Below, one piece after another: positions 11,899 to 22,742 of a stretch of 64,000 nucleotides of DNA. Each line of letters opens with the position of its first letter. The first letter of the stretch is position 1. A program made the translations under genes and the position numbers. The notes below the pieces were generated by a model. That model searched no databases, was not told the DNA's origin, and saw only the letters and a list, made by a program, of their open reading frames with translations. The stretch spans positions 41,794,210 to 41,858,209 of the forward strand of contig OU342633.1 in NCBI GenBank assembly GCA_910589415.1. Direction: 5' to 3'. Source of the stretch: Malachius bipustulatus (Eukaryota > Arthropoda > Insecta > Coleoptera > Melyridae).

Positions 11899-12089
11899 TC
11901 AAAGAAGTCGAAATAGAAGGCATTAAACTGAAAGCATTAATCGATACCGGCAGCCAGATTAATTTAATTCAGCCAGATGTTTTTAATCAACCTACTTGAG
12001 ATGTCAACGTGAAAGAGACCTCCTCAATTTTAACTGGTCTACCAACAGAAAAGGGAACATTATACTATTTCAAAGCCTTTAGATGTTGA
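11895..12089 (+). pseudogene. Retrotransposon aspartic protease remnant (DTGS)
   Basis: The frame reads an ATG overlapping the gag stop (ATGA), then a segment containing KALIDTGSQINLI. The D-T-G-S catalytic signature, followed by a hydrophobic strand, identifies the pepsin-like aspartic protease that cleaves Gag-Pol. An in-frame TGA at 11997-11999 interrupts it. The same frame then continues with TSSILTGLPTEKGTLYYFKAF to a stop at 12087-12089. Only about 65 codons survive and no reverse transcriptase follows. The gag-to-protease order agrees with Gypsy-group elements. Confidence 0.8.
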
Positions 12090-12700
12090 GAAATGCTCAA
12101 AAATTATGAATTGTGTTTGTGTTAAGTGTTAGTATTGATGTTGTTGGTCTTGTATTTCATGTAGTGAAGACAAGATAGAAATAAAGCAGGATAGACAAAA
12201 CAAAATAAATCAACAGGAGTTTTTGTCAACTTAGTGGACCAACTTATTTGGCCGACTTTACGCAAGTCTCGGAAGTGGGGAGGGGGGATAAAACCAGGTA
12301 TAAACAAGGGGGAAACGGTTTTTCCCCTAGGTAAGCTGTGAATAAAATACGAATGTCGTTTTCAAATTTAATATACCCCCCACTATAAGAGAGAAGTCAG
12401 TAAGTGGAGTTGGTCTAGAGAGCGTAAGAAAAATGCCTAGAGAGCTACTGAGCACTGAGCAGAGCCAGAATAGTTTGGGATGTCACAAAATGGAGACAAA
12501 AGTGACATTATAAGAAGAAGAATTCGTTATTTTAATTTTGAGGTTAATGAAAATATAATTCTTATCCTTATTAAGTTAATTAATCTCGAGTTGTGAATGC
12601 AATAGACAAAAAACTAGTTTAAAAGTGAAGTTTCCAATAATAGAATATTATTTTCAATTTTCTCTTCTATTTACGTCCAACATGAAACTCATTTTCATAA
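12090..12700. other. AT-rich DNA after the gag-pro remnant
   Basis: No reverse transcriptase, integrase or second LTR could be read in any frame. A purine-rich GGGGAGGGGGGATAAAA-like stretch near 12278 resembles a polypurine tract, but no LTR follows it, so I do not call it. Confidence 0.4.
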
Positions 12701-13030
12701 TTAGCGCAAACAATAAGTGATATGGGCAATGGGGGCATCCCTGGTTGGGCGAGTGGGTGGCCTGCTCATATCCGGCCAGACTTATTAAGCCGACGCTAGC
12801 CGCTTAGCCTAAAACTCTCGTCATTAGTAGCACTAGCACTAAGCACTAAGCACCGCAAGGGGTACCCACCCCGCAAAATATGCCACCTCCCACGGGAGCG
12901 ATGAGGGGAAACTACCACGAAACAAAAGGCCCCGCTTCCGGAACTACGTACGTACTTATGTACGTACGTAGTTGCATTTATATGCAACGTCGGATTTCTG
13001 GAGTGAAATAAAAGTAACGACTGAAACATG
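12700..13030. other. GC-richer patch of unknown nature
   Basis: Base composition changes sharply here (GGTTGGGCGAGTGGGTGGCC, GGGGTACCCACCCCG, CACGGGAGCG). The phrase AAGCACTAAGCAC also occurs near 410. A 77-residue frame on the minus strand has no recognised similarity. The patch could be a SINE or LINE fragment or unique conserved DNA; I cannot choose. It contains the perfect palindrome listed next. Confidence 0.4.
12942..12973. repeat. Perfect ACGT-repeat palindrome
   Basis: A 14-base arm AACTACGTACGTAC is followed by TTAT and then its exact reverse complement. The arms consist of repeated ACGT. It would form a strong hairpin; no target duplication was seen around it. Confidence 0.9.
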
Positions 13031-14084
13031 TAAACAGAGTAAATCTTTCAGAGTAATTTGTTTTTTCAAGACACACGCGCAATCTCCCTCTAATAACAGT
13101 CGGCATCTTGAAACGAAATTCGGTTACAAGTGATAAATTATTAACGTTCTCGTGTTCCCCATCTGATAAATGGCGCGTTCTAGCTTTGGCTTTGGGATAT
13201 TTTTAATTTGTCGTCTAAAATCTTGACCTACAAACAAACGTACTAGCGACGTCTTTCCGTAGATAATTTTACAGAGCACGTGTTTTTTACACAGTTCCAC
13301 CGTTTAGCTGTCTAAATAGCTCAACCGCTTTTCACGAAACAATAATTCATGTCACGCCACGACGTAGTGGGATTTATTTTATTTATTTAGCTTGTTGTGA
13401 AATTACCGTCTTTGAGTTTTCCAAATAAAAATACCGCCGTGACATAATAATAATTAGGAGCGACCAGTATCGAGTTTTGAATTGGCTTAATAATAACCCA
13501 GACCGGGATAATACTAATAAGCGCAAGTATTTCTGAAATGAACGAGGACTCAACACCTGACACGGGGACAAGACAACCAGAAGTAATATTCGCAGAGAGG
13601 CACGCGGACATTCCGAAAAAGCAGCGGGGAGATAAACGGCCTGGCCAGGAAATTATGCCAGAAGTCTAATTTTAGACGTACCTATGTAATATTTCATCAC
13701 TGATATGACTGTCTAGACTTAGACGTAGTTTAATAAGTGTAAAATGCATCGAAAATTCTGATATAAAATGTTTTGACAGTTTCTTTTAATGCCACGTTGA
13801 TCTAAATATAACAATTATTATTGAAAATTTGTGCGGGGGCTCGCATACTTTCGTATTTATTACAGTAGAAAATAGAAATGCGGAATATGTAATTTTTTTT
13901 AATATTCATTATTAATTTAAATTCCTTTAATTATTGATTTATCTCATCATAATAAAACCGAGTAGTATATGTTTTATATCAAAGAAGAATTTAAATTGTT
14001 TGATCAGTATACGTACTTTATAGGTATTTGCGTCGTATTTTTGTTTTGTAGGTAAGTAGGTACTAAGAAAGGATTAATTTTTGC
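13031..14084. other. AT-rich intergenic DNA
   Basis: No gene, repeat or strong inverted structure was recognised. Two overlapping short minus-strand frames at 13383-13611 are in different registers and look like chance frames. Confidence 0.5.
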
Positions 14085-15354
14085 CTGAACTTTACAAGAC
14101 TGGGCAAGAGTGTTACGTCGATCTTCAAGACTGGTTTAACCAAACCTCTGAATCAATAAACTTTCTTGATATCCGATCTCTGGATAGCTACCATCTACAC
14201 GAAAGGAGAGGTATGTTAAAAGCTTCCTAAGATATACGTTCAATGGTTTGGACTGAACCAAGGGTAGCAGGAGACCATACGACAGAACAATACCTATTCA
14301 AGCATTGGTCGAACCAATGAATTAAATAAAGTGACCACAGCATTGCAGTGGGAAAACTCTTTGACGTTATGAATAATAAATCCGACGGATTTAAGAGCTC
14401 TCGAAGTCACATGCTCAATATACGGTTTAAACGAAAGTGAGAAGGTAGATTCGAAAACATTCAGATCCATTCCATTACGTGTGCACAATTCGGAGAATCT
14501 CTCCAAATCCTCCTGCATCATCAGGAAATCATCTGCCATAGAACGAATCTGCGAATATATTTTCATGTCGTCAGCGTGTGGTAGATGCTTAACCCTAAAC
14601 GCATCAGCGACATCAACATCAGCATCAACAAAGACCGAGAATAGTAGAGGGCAGAGTACAGAGCCTTGCGGGACACCGGAAGGAGAGTTCAACAACCTGG
14701 ACTTATGACCAGCGAGTTCAACGTCCTGGGAACGATCTTTACATCGACTTGAGTTCCTTCATCTATAGATTTTGACAGTAATTGCGTGATGCTAGATACG
14801 TTGTCGTGGATCTACCTTGAATTATTGTAAATTCGAAGAGCTTGGATATCGTACTCATGCAGCAAGGCAATCGGGCTGTAATTCGTAATATCCCCTCTGT
14901 ATCCCTTTTTGAAGAAAGGAGTAATTCTAGCGATTTTTCACTGACCCGGAAAGTGAGATGTAGTGAGAATCAGGTTGAATATATGTTAAATTACAACGAC
15001 TAGCAAAGAGAAGGAAGAATCCAGGAATGTTATCAGCTCCTGTGGAGATGCCAGGTTTCAATCTACGGACAGCTCGTCTTAACTTATCCTCGGTGAATCT
15101 AGATGGAAACGACAGAGTAACAGACTCCTCCTCAAAAACTGTGGAGGAACTGCAGTCCAAGGTTGAAGTCCTTATGAAACTCTCATTGAAGAACGATTGA
15201 AATGCATCAACAATTTCCTGTTGGGACAAGAATGATTTGTTATTGTGACTCATATATTTAGAGTAATTATTACTGCAATGGAAGTTTATTTTTTCATTAT
15301 TCCAACAGGTCTTATTTCGTTGTAGGTCTAGATGGTGTTGTTGTTGTCAGATTC
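14085..15354 (-). pseudogene. Broken non-LTR (Jockey/CR1-like) reverse transcriptase
   Basis: Non-LTR retrotransposons use this enzyme for target-primed reverse transcription. Read on the minus strand, the order of blocks is correct. First comes a linker, RNKTCWNNEKINF (about 15310), then fingers with RRLKPGISTGADNIPG (about 15022-15070). Next is an SKSIDEGTQVDV block (14740-14780), then motif B, SGVPQGSVLCPLLF (14640-14680). The catalytic box follows as HADD at 14567-14578, where YADD is usual. Thumb-like sequence VVWSPATLGSVQTIERI continues beyond a stop at 14294 to about 14085. At least two frameshifts and several stops make it inactive. The endonuclease and 5' end are missing, and no poly(A) tail was recognised. 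Short plus-strand frames here are shadows. Confidence 0.85.
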
Positions 15355-16830
15355 CTCAGATGTTTAGCTAGTCAAGATAATCTGTTGTTCACGCGCAGGT
15401 TTGATGCTAAAGCTATTGAGAAGACAAGATTGATAAGTTTTGAAAGGAAGTGAGAGGAAAGCAATCCTCACGGTAAATTTGGCTAAAAGACCGTCGAGAC
15501 CGGCAAAAAACATTTATTCGAGACGTTTGACCACCCTCAGTATACGGCGCTCGAGATTAATTCCATTTATTTTGTTGTTAATTCAAATTTTCATACAGAA
15601 TTTTCATGGAGGTAGGTGGTAACTATCAGCAAAATAATTGGATTATATTGCAAATAGAACACACAACAGCACTTTAAACTCGAGGCCCTTTATATTGCAG
15701 TTCAATGCAGTTAACAATAAATAACAAAATAATTGGAAACTTTTATATAAAATAATAATTAATCCAATAAAGTATTCAGCGTTGCGTGAATTCTAAAACA
15801 AAGTTGATGGAAGAATAAAAATAAAAAAGCTGAAATGGAAGTGCGAAATTGTTTGTCACTTGTAACACGTCAACCCATTATCGGAAGCTTTATCCACATT
15901 TTCCCCTGAATGTATGACCCGACATCCATCAAAGCAATGTCGCAATGCCGATATATCTATCGTGTTGTGATTTTCTTTGGCATGAAACTACATTTTTCGG
16001 TATTGCAATAAACTCCATACAATTTCATAATATTATAGTGAGGTGAGAACAAGATGCCTGGAGAAATGTCTAGAATCTGGTTTAGAACTGAGGCTATGTG
16101 AAACTTGCAAACATTATCTGTAATTTTTGTTAGATCTGGACAATTCCGACATGATCAGTGACACCTCCCTTGACTTTTTGAGAATCTCGTCTACCGTCAA
16201 TAAAACTTTAGCCCTGCTTCTGAACCTGCTGCTTTATCGCTGATATTTTTATCCATAATAGGCGACAAGGTGTATCTCTTATATGCTACCAGTTTTTCTT
16301 AACCTTTACGCAATTCAGCTGATGTAACTTTTGTCACATGACAAATACAAATACCTCCCAATTAATTCACAAGAAATCCAGAATTTTTTCACTTATCGTC
16401 ATGCCGCCACGTTGTCGTCGCCTCTCAATGGTATTCACGTTCAAGAAGTCCGATATTCTTGATAACTGGGCGGCGTGCCAGCAGTGACCGTAGAACATCG
16501 CTTCACCTGTGATGCAAATGTAGCGAGGAGATTAGAGATTAGACGATACATTGAATTATAGCGCGTTTGCCATGCAGAAAGTCGCGTTGCGAGGTTGACA
16601 ATTTCCGATCTTCTGCTGCTTCATGGTCAACCAGTTCTTCTTCACTGTCCGCCTCCCCCCCCCCCCCCAAAAAATCCAAAAATTTGGAGACTAGTCAAAG
16701 GACTAGGAGATGGCGTTACATCGCAAGTGTAGCCAAAGAAAGTTTAAAATTTTTGAGTTAATTTTTGAAAAACATAGGTAATTAATGCCGATTTGAATTT
16801 TTTTTATTATAGTAGTGCTTTATAATAATA
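15355..16830. other. Intergenic DNA without recognised genes
   Basis: A minus-strand stretch near 15960-16150 stays open for about 55 codons (starting NCPDLTKITDNVCKF) but matches nothing I know. A poly(C) run of 14 lies at 16655-16668. Nothing else stands out. Confidence 0.45.
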
Positions 16831-17291
16831 TACAGTGTGAGTCAGTTTTTCGTAGCAGGACTTTAACAGCGTGAAGAAGACAATTTTTAAAATTGAAAAT
16901 TTTATATAAACATAATATTCGTGAGAGTTTCGTTTCCGAGATACAGGGTGTGAAAATATTTCATTTTTTATTGCTCATAGAAATTTTTGAAACAATGAAT
17001 TGAAATTACACTTATTACACTTCAAAAACTCAATATTTGGGGCTGTTGAATAGTCCCAAATACTGAGTTTTTAAAGTGAGTATAACAGGTGTACCAAATT
17101 ACAATTCATTATTTAAAAAAAAAAACTAGAAGAAAACTTGAAAATAAAACCAAAAAATGTAATTCTTTCACACCCTGTATCTCGGAAACAAAGCTTTCAC
17201 GTATGTAATATGTTCATATAAAATTTTCGTCTTAAAAATTCCTCTTCTTCAAGCCGGTAAAGTCCTGCTACAAAAACTGACTCACCCTGTA
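16831..17291. mobile_element. Foldback element A
   Basis: The left end TACAGTGTGAGTCAGTTTTT and right end AAAAACTGACTCACCCTGTA are inverted copies, and the inversion continues inward with interruptions to a centre near 17061. Inner landmarks pair too: GAGATACAGGGTGTGAAA (about 16940) with TTCACACCCTGTATCTC (about 17168), and CAAATATTGAG-like with CCCAAATACTGAGTTTTT. There is no coding capacity. Ends begin and finish with TA, consistent with insertion at TA as in Tc1/mariner-type non-autonomous elements, which is an inference. Confidence 0.85.
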
Positions 17292-19169
17292 TTTTGAGCT
17301 TTAGCAGGAGACTCCACTTAAGAAGGGAAATTGTCTCCAGCAAGAATGTTCTTAAAAAATTTTTCAAAATTTACAATTCACATGAATAACTCAAAATTAA
17401 CTTATTTTTACGGCACCTTAGTATTACAAAATATTTTTTCATAAAACTTTCAGCCCCTTAACTAACGTTATTATTTTTCGAAGACCAAAAATAATTTTTA
17501 TCCGAACTTCAGACATAATGAACAACTGAGAAATATAAAAATAAATTGTCAAGGAAAAATATAAATGTTCGAACTTCACACAGATTGAACTGAGAAATCT
17601 AAGAAGGTTGCCAAGAAAAAATATAAATGAATTACTCGTAACATACAAGACCCCATAGCATTACAATAGACATTTACGATAAGTAGATAAAAAAAGAATG
17701 CACGTAACCATGTAGAGTGAGGAAATGAACTTGACCGCACCCACGCTGCAGTTTTTCATTTCATTCATAACTTTGCAGCTTTTTTCGCAGCAACGCTATA
17801 GAACAATAACATCGCACGGGCTATTTATAGCGAGCATTATTATCAAAATAGAATTTCATAACTCCACGTTATCCATGCCCGAGAGTGACAGAGACACAAT
17901 AAGTCTTATGATGAGAGAAGGTGAAAGGACTCGTTAATTATTTTGCTTCGATTAAAAATAGTTTTTTTAAAGCCAAAAACTACAAAAATAACTCTCGCAG
18001 ACTAACAGCAGATGTAGTTTTCAAAAAATTTTCAAGGGAGGCTTTATCATTTTTATTTTCTTTATTTTAATTTTTTTGTTTCGATTTTTGGCTTTTTCTC
18101 TTGTAAAAATACTCGTAAAACTACTTGTAAAAATAAGGAGTATACGGTTCAGATTCTCTAGAAACACATTCACTCTTTAAACTCTTTAAATTTTATCAAG
18201 GAGTTTTCTGTACTCAGTTAATGTTATACCCTGTATATAATTATCTCTTATAAGACTTATTTCCTTTATTTAACATATTTTGATAATTTGACTTTCATGT
18301 ATGTACTATTATTATTGTCAGCGTACAATCGTGTTGATTTACAAAATTTTGATTTTGAACAAATTTCAGATACCTACTGTGAATTTTTCTACCAAAGAAT
18401 CCGATCACAACTTCCAAAAAATCAGTAAACTTATTATCACATTTTTGAATCAAGTCTCACTTAATTATTTGACATCATCATCATCATCACTTTCTGCTCT
18501 ACAGAAACATACATTTTTTACTGGGAGTCCATTTTTATGGTTTATGGCGTTGTATTTCGATTAAGATCGAGGCAATGGCAATATTCGAGCGGGCCCTCCA
18601 GCCCGTAAAAGGAGATAATGTTTTGTAAACATAACCAACCGATGATGACCTCCTGTTTGCTCGTCGCTTTTAGTTTTCGTGGGGTTGGTATAAAATATAT
18701 CAAATTGATGAAATTTGATACTTATGCTTCCATTTTGATAGCACAAACTCACCTATTATTACAAGGCGAGAAGTTTTAAGGTAAGAGATACATAAACGAG
18801 CTTCCTGCTACAAAATAATTCGCATCAAGTCAAAATACAAATATCAAAATATCGCGAAGTAGGTCAACAGATAGTGGGAAATGGTCAACAGGAAGCGGCA
18901 TGAAAATCAAGATGCCTGTAAAATTTTGAAAATGTATTAAAATATCAACAAAAAACGCTATTTATGTAGTAAAGATTTTAACTATGAACAAAACGTACTT
19001 CTTCGGGCTCGACAACACAGATAAGGTTTTTTTCTTATCATTATTCATTACACTTTTCATTTTCTGTCTTTTATTATCTAATGACAATCAATGTACTTGA
19101 GATCTTTAGAGTTTTAGGCGCACACCTGTGTTTTGTCACCTACTACCTCTCTCACCAAAAGCTTACAAA
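17292..19169. other. AT-rich intergenic DNA
   Basis: No gene recognised. A lone CCCTGTATATAA motif near 18230 suggests a further decayed element end. The 17720-17930 patch is slightly GC-richer but its 70-residue frame is unrecognised. Confidence 0.5.
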
Positions 19170-20032
19170 TACAGGGTGAGGCGCGAGAACCTTAGGGCAT
19201 TTTTATATGGAGAAGTCCTGGGAGTAGAAGTCTAAAAATTTGTACGTGTATAATTTCGGTTTTGACGAGCTGAACTAAAATATTCACAACCCCTCACCAT
19301 TTCCGGTTATACCGGATGTTGCCATCAACTTTTTTATTTTGAATAGGTCACCCTGTATATTATTATATTTTCAGATTGTCTGAAAAAATTCAATAAAAAT
19401 GGGGTTTACAGTTCAAAATTGTACCGAGTGGTTTATGAGTTATAAACAAATGAAAATCGCAATTTTCCATTTTCAAAGCAGCTTAGGTCGAAAACGAGTC
19501 AAGATATCGGAAAACGGCTTACATGTCCCTATCTTAACTTTTCACGTAGTATCCTATGGTGTTGATGAAATTTGTATACAAAGTAATGAAAAATTAGCGA
19601 TTTTCAAAAAAAAATTAATAAAAAATATTTTTTTTTGTAGGTACTCCAGCGTAGTATACAAAAAGTTAGGATAGGGACATGTAAGCCGTTTTCCGATATC
19701 TTGACCCGTTTTCAAGCTAAGCTGCTTTGAAAATGGAAAATTGCAATTTTCATTTGTTTATAACTCATAAACCACTCGGTACAATTTTGAACTGTAAACA
19801 TCATTTTTATTACTGTTTTTCAGGCAATCTGAAAATGTAATAATATACAGAGTGTACGATTTAAAAAAAGATAAATATGACAACTTCCGTTATAACCGGA
19901 AGTGGTGTGGGGTTGTGAATATTTTAGTTCAGCTCGTCAAAACCGAAATTATACTCGCACAAATTTTTAGACTTATACTCCCAGGACTTCTCCATATAAA
20001 AATGCCCTAAGGTTCTCGCGCCTCACCCTGTA
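19170..20032. mobile_element. Foldback element B
   Basis: An 863-base inverted repeat with arms of roughly 390 bases and a short spacer centred near 19601. The ends are TACAGGGTGAGGCGCGAGAA and its inverse TTCTCGCGCCTCACCCTGTA, flanked outside by AAA and TTT. Each arm also carries an internal boundary: CACCCTGTATATTATT at about 19352 on the left and a degraded AATATACAGAGTGT on the right. It then carries the TTTTCAGATTG.CTGAAAAA and GAGTTATAAACAAATGAAAA modules and the core GGAAAACGGCTTACATGTCC. The ACATGTCCCTAT words are at 19521 and, inverted, at 19671. A frame at 19399-19674 simply reads through one arm. Confidence 0.92.
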
Positions 20033-20039
20033 TTTCCAG

Positions 20040-21070
20040 TAGCGTTTAAAACGTAAAAATCGAGAAATGGTCGAAAAAGCTCCACGTAACTACCGAAGCG
20101 CGCGTGTGGAACTCACCTCTCACACGCAGAATAGTATATTGTGAAACAAGTGCGGAAAAGAGAAAATTTCTCACGAGTGTGAAACAATTGTGACACGAGA
20201 CGAAGTCGAGTGTGTAACGTACATTTCGTACGTACCGGCTAGATGCCGGTAACACAGAGACGACGGCGGGCGAGCGCAGTGAGTGAGTGATGGTGGGTTT
20301 TAGTGCGACGCAAGCTGGCGGCCTCGAGTTTCGTAACATCGACTGTCGAGTTGAAATCAGGTGCGTTCATCTTCATACCGGCCCTTTCACTTTCTTTTCA
20401 CTTCTGAATTCGCTAGAGGAAGGTACATTTCCGCAAACACAGGAATTTTTAGCGAAATTGCGTTGTGAACCTTCACTTAAATTATTATAAACATCGAACA
20501 CGTTTTTGGCTTGGTAAGTGTTGTAAAATGATGTTATTAATTGTGCTAGAATTATGCAGATCATATTTTCTTAATACCGCATGCTAATTTTAATTACAGC
20601 TTTTAAACCCGCTCGAGTTTCGTTCGCATGTAAAATTTTGTCAGTCACTTTTTTATCTCAACCTATCTTGAGGACGGGAATAATTCTATGTACCTTGGCA
20701 AGCAAGATCGGACCATTCATTAATGCTAGAGTGTTTCTGATACCCATGAAATTACAGCTTTTTCCCTGGAGTCAATTTTTCCCTGGAGTTCAATCTTTTC
20801 CCTGAAGGCCATCTTTTTCGTACCGAGAAGAACTCCACGTATCAAGGCAGAAGATTTTCTTGGATACCAAGCCCACCTCTCAAACCAAGCAAGTTCCTGG
20901 AGCCAAGCCATCCGAAGATAAGTGCCTTGTAACCTATTAGCACCCGATCTATTCATTCGACTAGCACCGCGCGCTCTTGTTTTTTACTATCTGTTAACCG
21001 TGCTCAAGAGTGTAATATTAATCACTGTGATATATTTTATATTTTAATAAAGAGTATCTGAATAAACGCA
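20040..21070. other. Composite segment, possibly transcribed-element remains
   Basis: About 20100-20300 is GC-richer and full of short ACACGAG/GTGTGAAAC-type words (AGACGAAGTCGAGTGTGTAA, GCGGGCGAGCGCAGTGAGTG), typical of insect dispersed repeats. Three imperfect copies of TTTTTCCCTGGAGT lie at about 20757-20806. Two AATAAA signals lie at 21046-21051 and 21061-21066, so the 3' end of an old transcript or LTR is possible. No long frame supports a gene. Confidence 0.3.
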
Positions 21071-21530
21071 CTAAAAATAATGATCAAAAATGGATTTGGA
21101 TAAGATGATGGTTCATATCGTGCTCACTATAAACTTTCTTATTTGATAAACAATGCAGAACAAAAATATTGAAAATTAGGAGAATTATCTAGGAATTCTT
21201 TTAGGAGGTTACCTCGTTTATTTTACTTATAATTCAGTGATAAGATAGATATAGTAATTAAATCAAAAACATGATTTTTTAGTTGCCTATTCAATCAGCA
21301 AAATAGAGATGTGATAAGCAACTAACAGAGAAAACAAGTAAAGCAGTAATCTGTGGTGGTAGATATTTTTGCTGGACCCAAAAGCGAGTTGTTTATTATT
21401 GGAGGCCATAACAGAAGAGTGTTGTTTTCGAGAGTAGAAGGAAGCAGAAATGGTAAGTGATGATAAAAAAGTGTCTCGTATAACTGTTTGAAAAAATAAT
21501 TCAGAAAGTGCTGTAGATAAATTTTGAAAA

Positions 21531-21783
21531 TACCGGGCGTTTCGTCACTGGACAGCCAAAATAAAACGTCATTTACAAAATCGTATTTTAGGCATAAAAG
21601 AAAAAAATTGGTTTTTTCAAGATCTGGCCTCGTTTAGGAAATATTTCCAAAATTTTTGTTCAGTTACTGAATGAAACATTTTTTTATTGAGGCCTTTTCA
21701 CATTTTTGATGATATTTCCAAATCGAGGCCTTGAAAAAAATATGGCGTTCGATTTTGACTGACCCGTTAACAACCACCCTGTA
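21531..21783. mobile_element. Small foldback element N
   Basis: Inverted arms about 110 bases long. The left side has TACCGGGCGTTTCGTCACTG and TTTTTTCAAGATCTGGCCTC. The right side has the counterparts GAGGCCTTGAAAAAAA and a GACTGACCCGTTAACA...CACCCTGTA end. The pairing is imperfect, so it is older than elements B-E. A CAGGGTG-like end at a TA places it with the other foldbacks. Confidence 0.7.
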
Positions 21784-22560
21784 TAGAAACAAAATATGTT
21801 CGAGACAGAAAAAAGTAAAATTTCTCTTCCTCTGGTGAAGCGATCTTTGAAACCCCATTCCTAGAAGGGATATTCGTAAAAATGAATGACAGAGAAAGAA
21901 ATTAAAACCGCGTAGATTTTTTTTTAATTTGAAAATTGCCTTAATTGAACTCAATAATAGAATTTTGCCCTTATCAACTTTTCTTTTTATAAATAAACAC
22001 AACTTGGTTTCACCTGACAGTCAATTTTATTACCGGCAACTTAGACCATGCTAACTGTTACATGACACTCCTGTCACAAATAATTTGCACGCAAAAACCA
22101 AGTAATATAGTCTACCTTATATTTTTATAACCGCGTGCTGAAATATATAACTTGTCGCGGTAATAAATCAAGTTTCTTTTGAATCTACTTTGAAATATTA
22201 TTATTACCTACTTAACACTAAACTGAATGACTAATTACCTTCAAATATCTCATAAAATAGTCAAATAACTTCAGAGAAAATTTCTCTGAAGAGAAAGAGA
22301 AAATCTTAGAAATGAATTATAGGTTTACCTGCTGATTCAAACATCAAAAAAAATGTATTTTAAGACTGTATACATGAAAAAAGTGATGAAAGCATGTAAA
22401 TAATAAAAATAATCTCTTTGGCTTGGAATTTATATAAGGGTTCTACAGCAAAGAACTCCTAAAACGTATTTCCAAAGTTGGCGTTAATTTTCTTATTTAT
22501 ATTAAACCGCAAGATTTTTTTTCTATTGCGTATTATTTAGTTCTACTTAGCTCCTCCTCA
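21784..22560. other. AT-rich intergenic DNA
   Basis: No gene or repeat recognised. The minus-strand frame of 112 codons at 21664-22002 overlaps the foldback arm and is low-complexity (Phe-, Lys- and Ile-rich), so it is not called. Confidence 0.5.
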
Positions 22561-22742
22561 GGTCCGAAATAACTTGCCGAAATTATAAAAAAAAAGCAAT
22601 TTCGGTGAAACGGCAAGCAGAAACTTATGTTTGGAGAAACATTTTCACCGACGGAGAAGTTCTCCAAGTTTCTCGAAACGTAAGTTTCTGCTTGCCGTTT
22701 CTCCTGACTTTAGTAACGTCACTTACTGCACGTTATTTCGGC
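22561..22742. mobile_element. Small foldback/MITE J
   Basis: The termini GGTCCGAAATAACTTGC and GCACGTTATTTCGGCC are imperfect inverted copies. Inside, a perfect 21-base pair of arms lies at 22607-22627 and 22681-22701 (key words ACGGCAAGCAG and CTGCTTGCCGT). The pairing continues with a few mismatches toward the centre (GGAGAAAC/GTTTCTCG). Total length is 182 bases, non-coding. The end sequence differs from the CAGGGTG group, so this is a separate family. Confidence 0.8.

Noticed and set aside
12278..12295. Polypurine tract of the LTR element
   Set aside because: No LTR-like sequence follows it.
14481..14708. 75-codon plus-strand frame
   Set aside because: Shadow of the minus-strand reverse transcriptase.
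21664..22002. 112-codon minus-strand frame
   Set aside because: Overlaps a foldback arm and is low-complexity.
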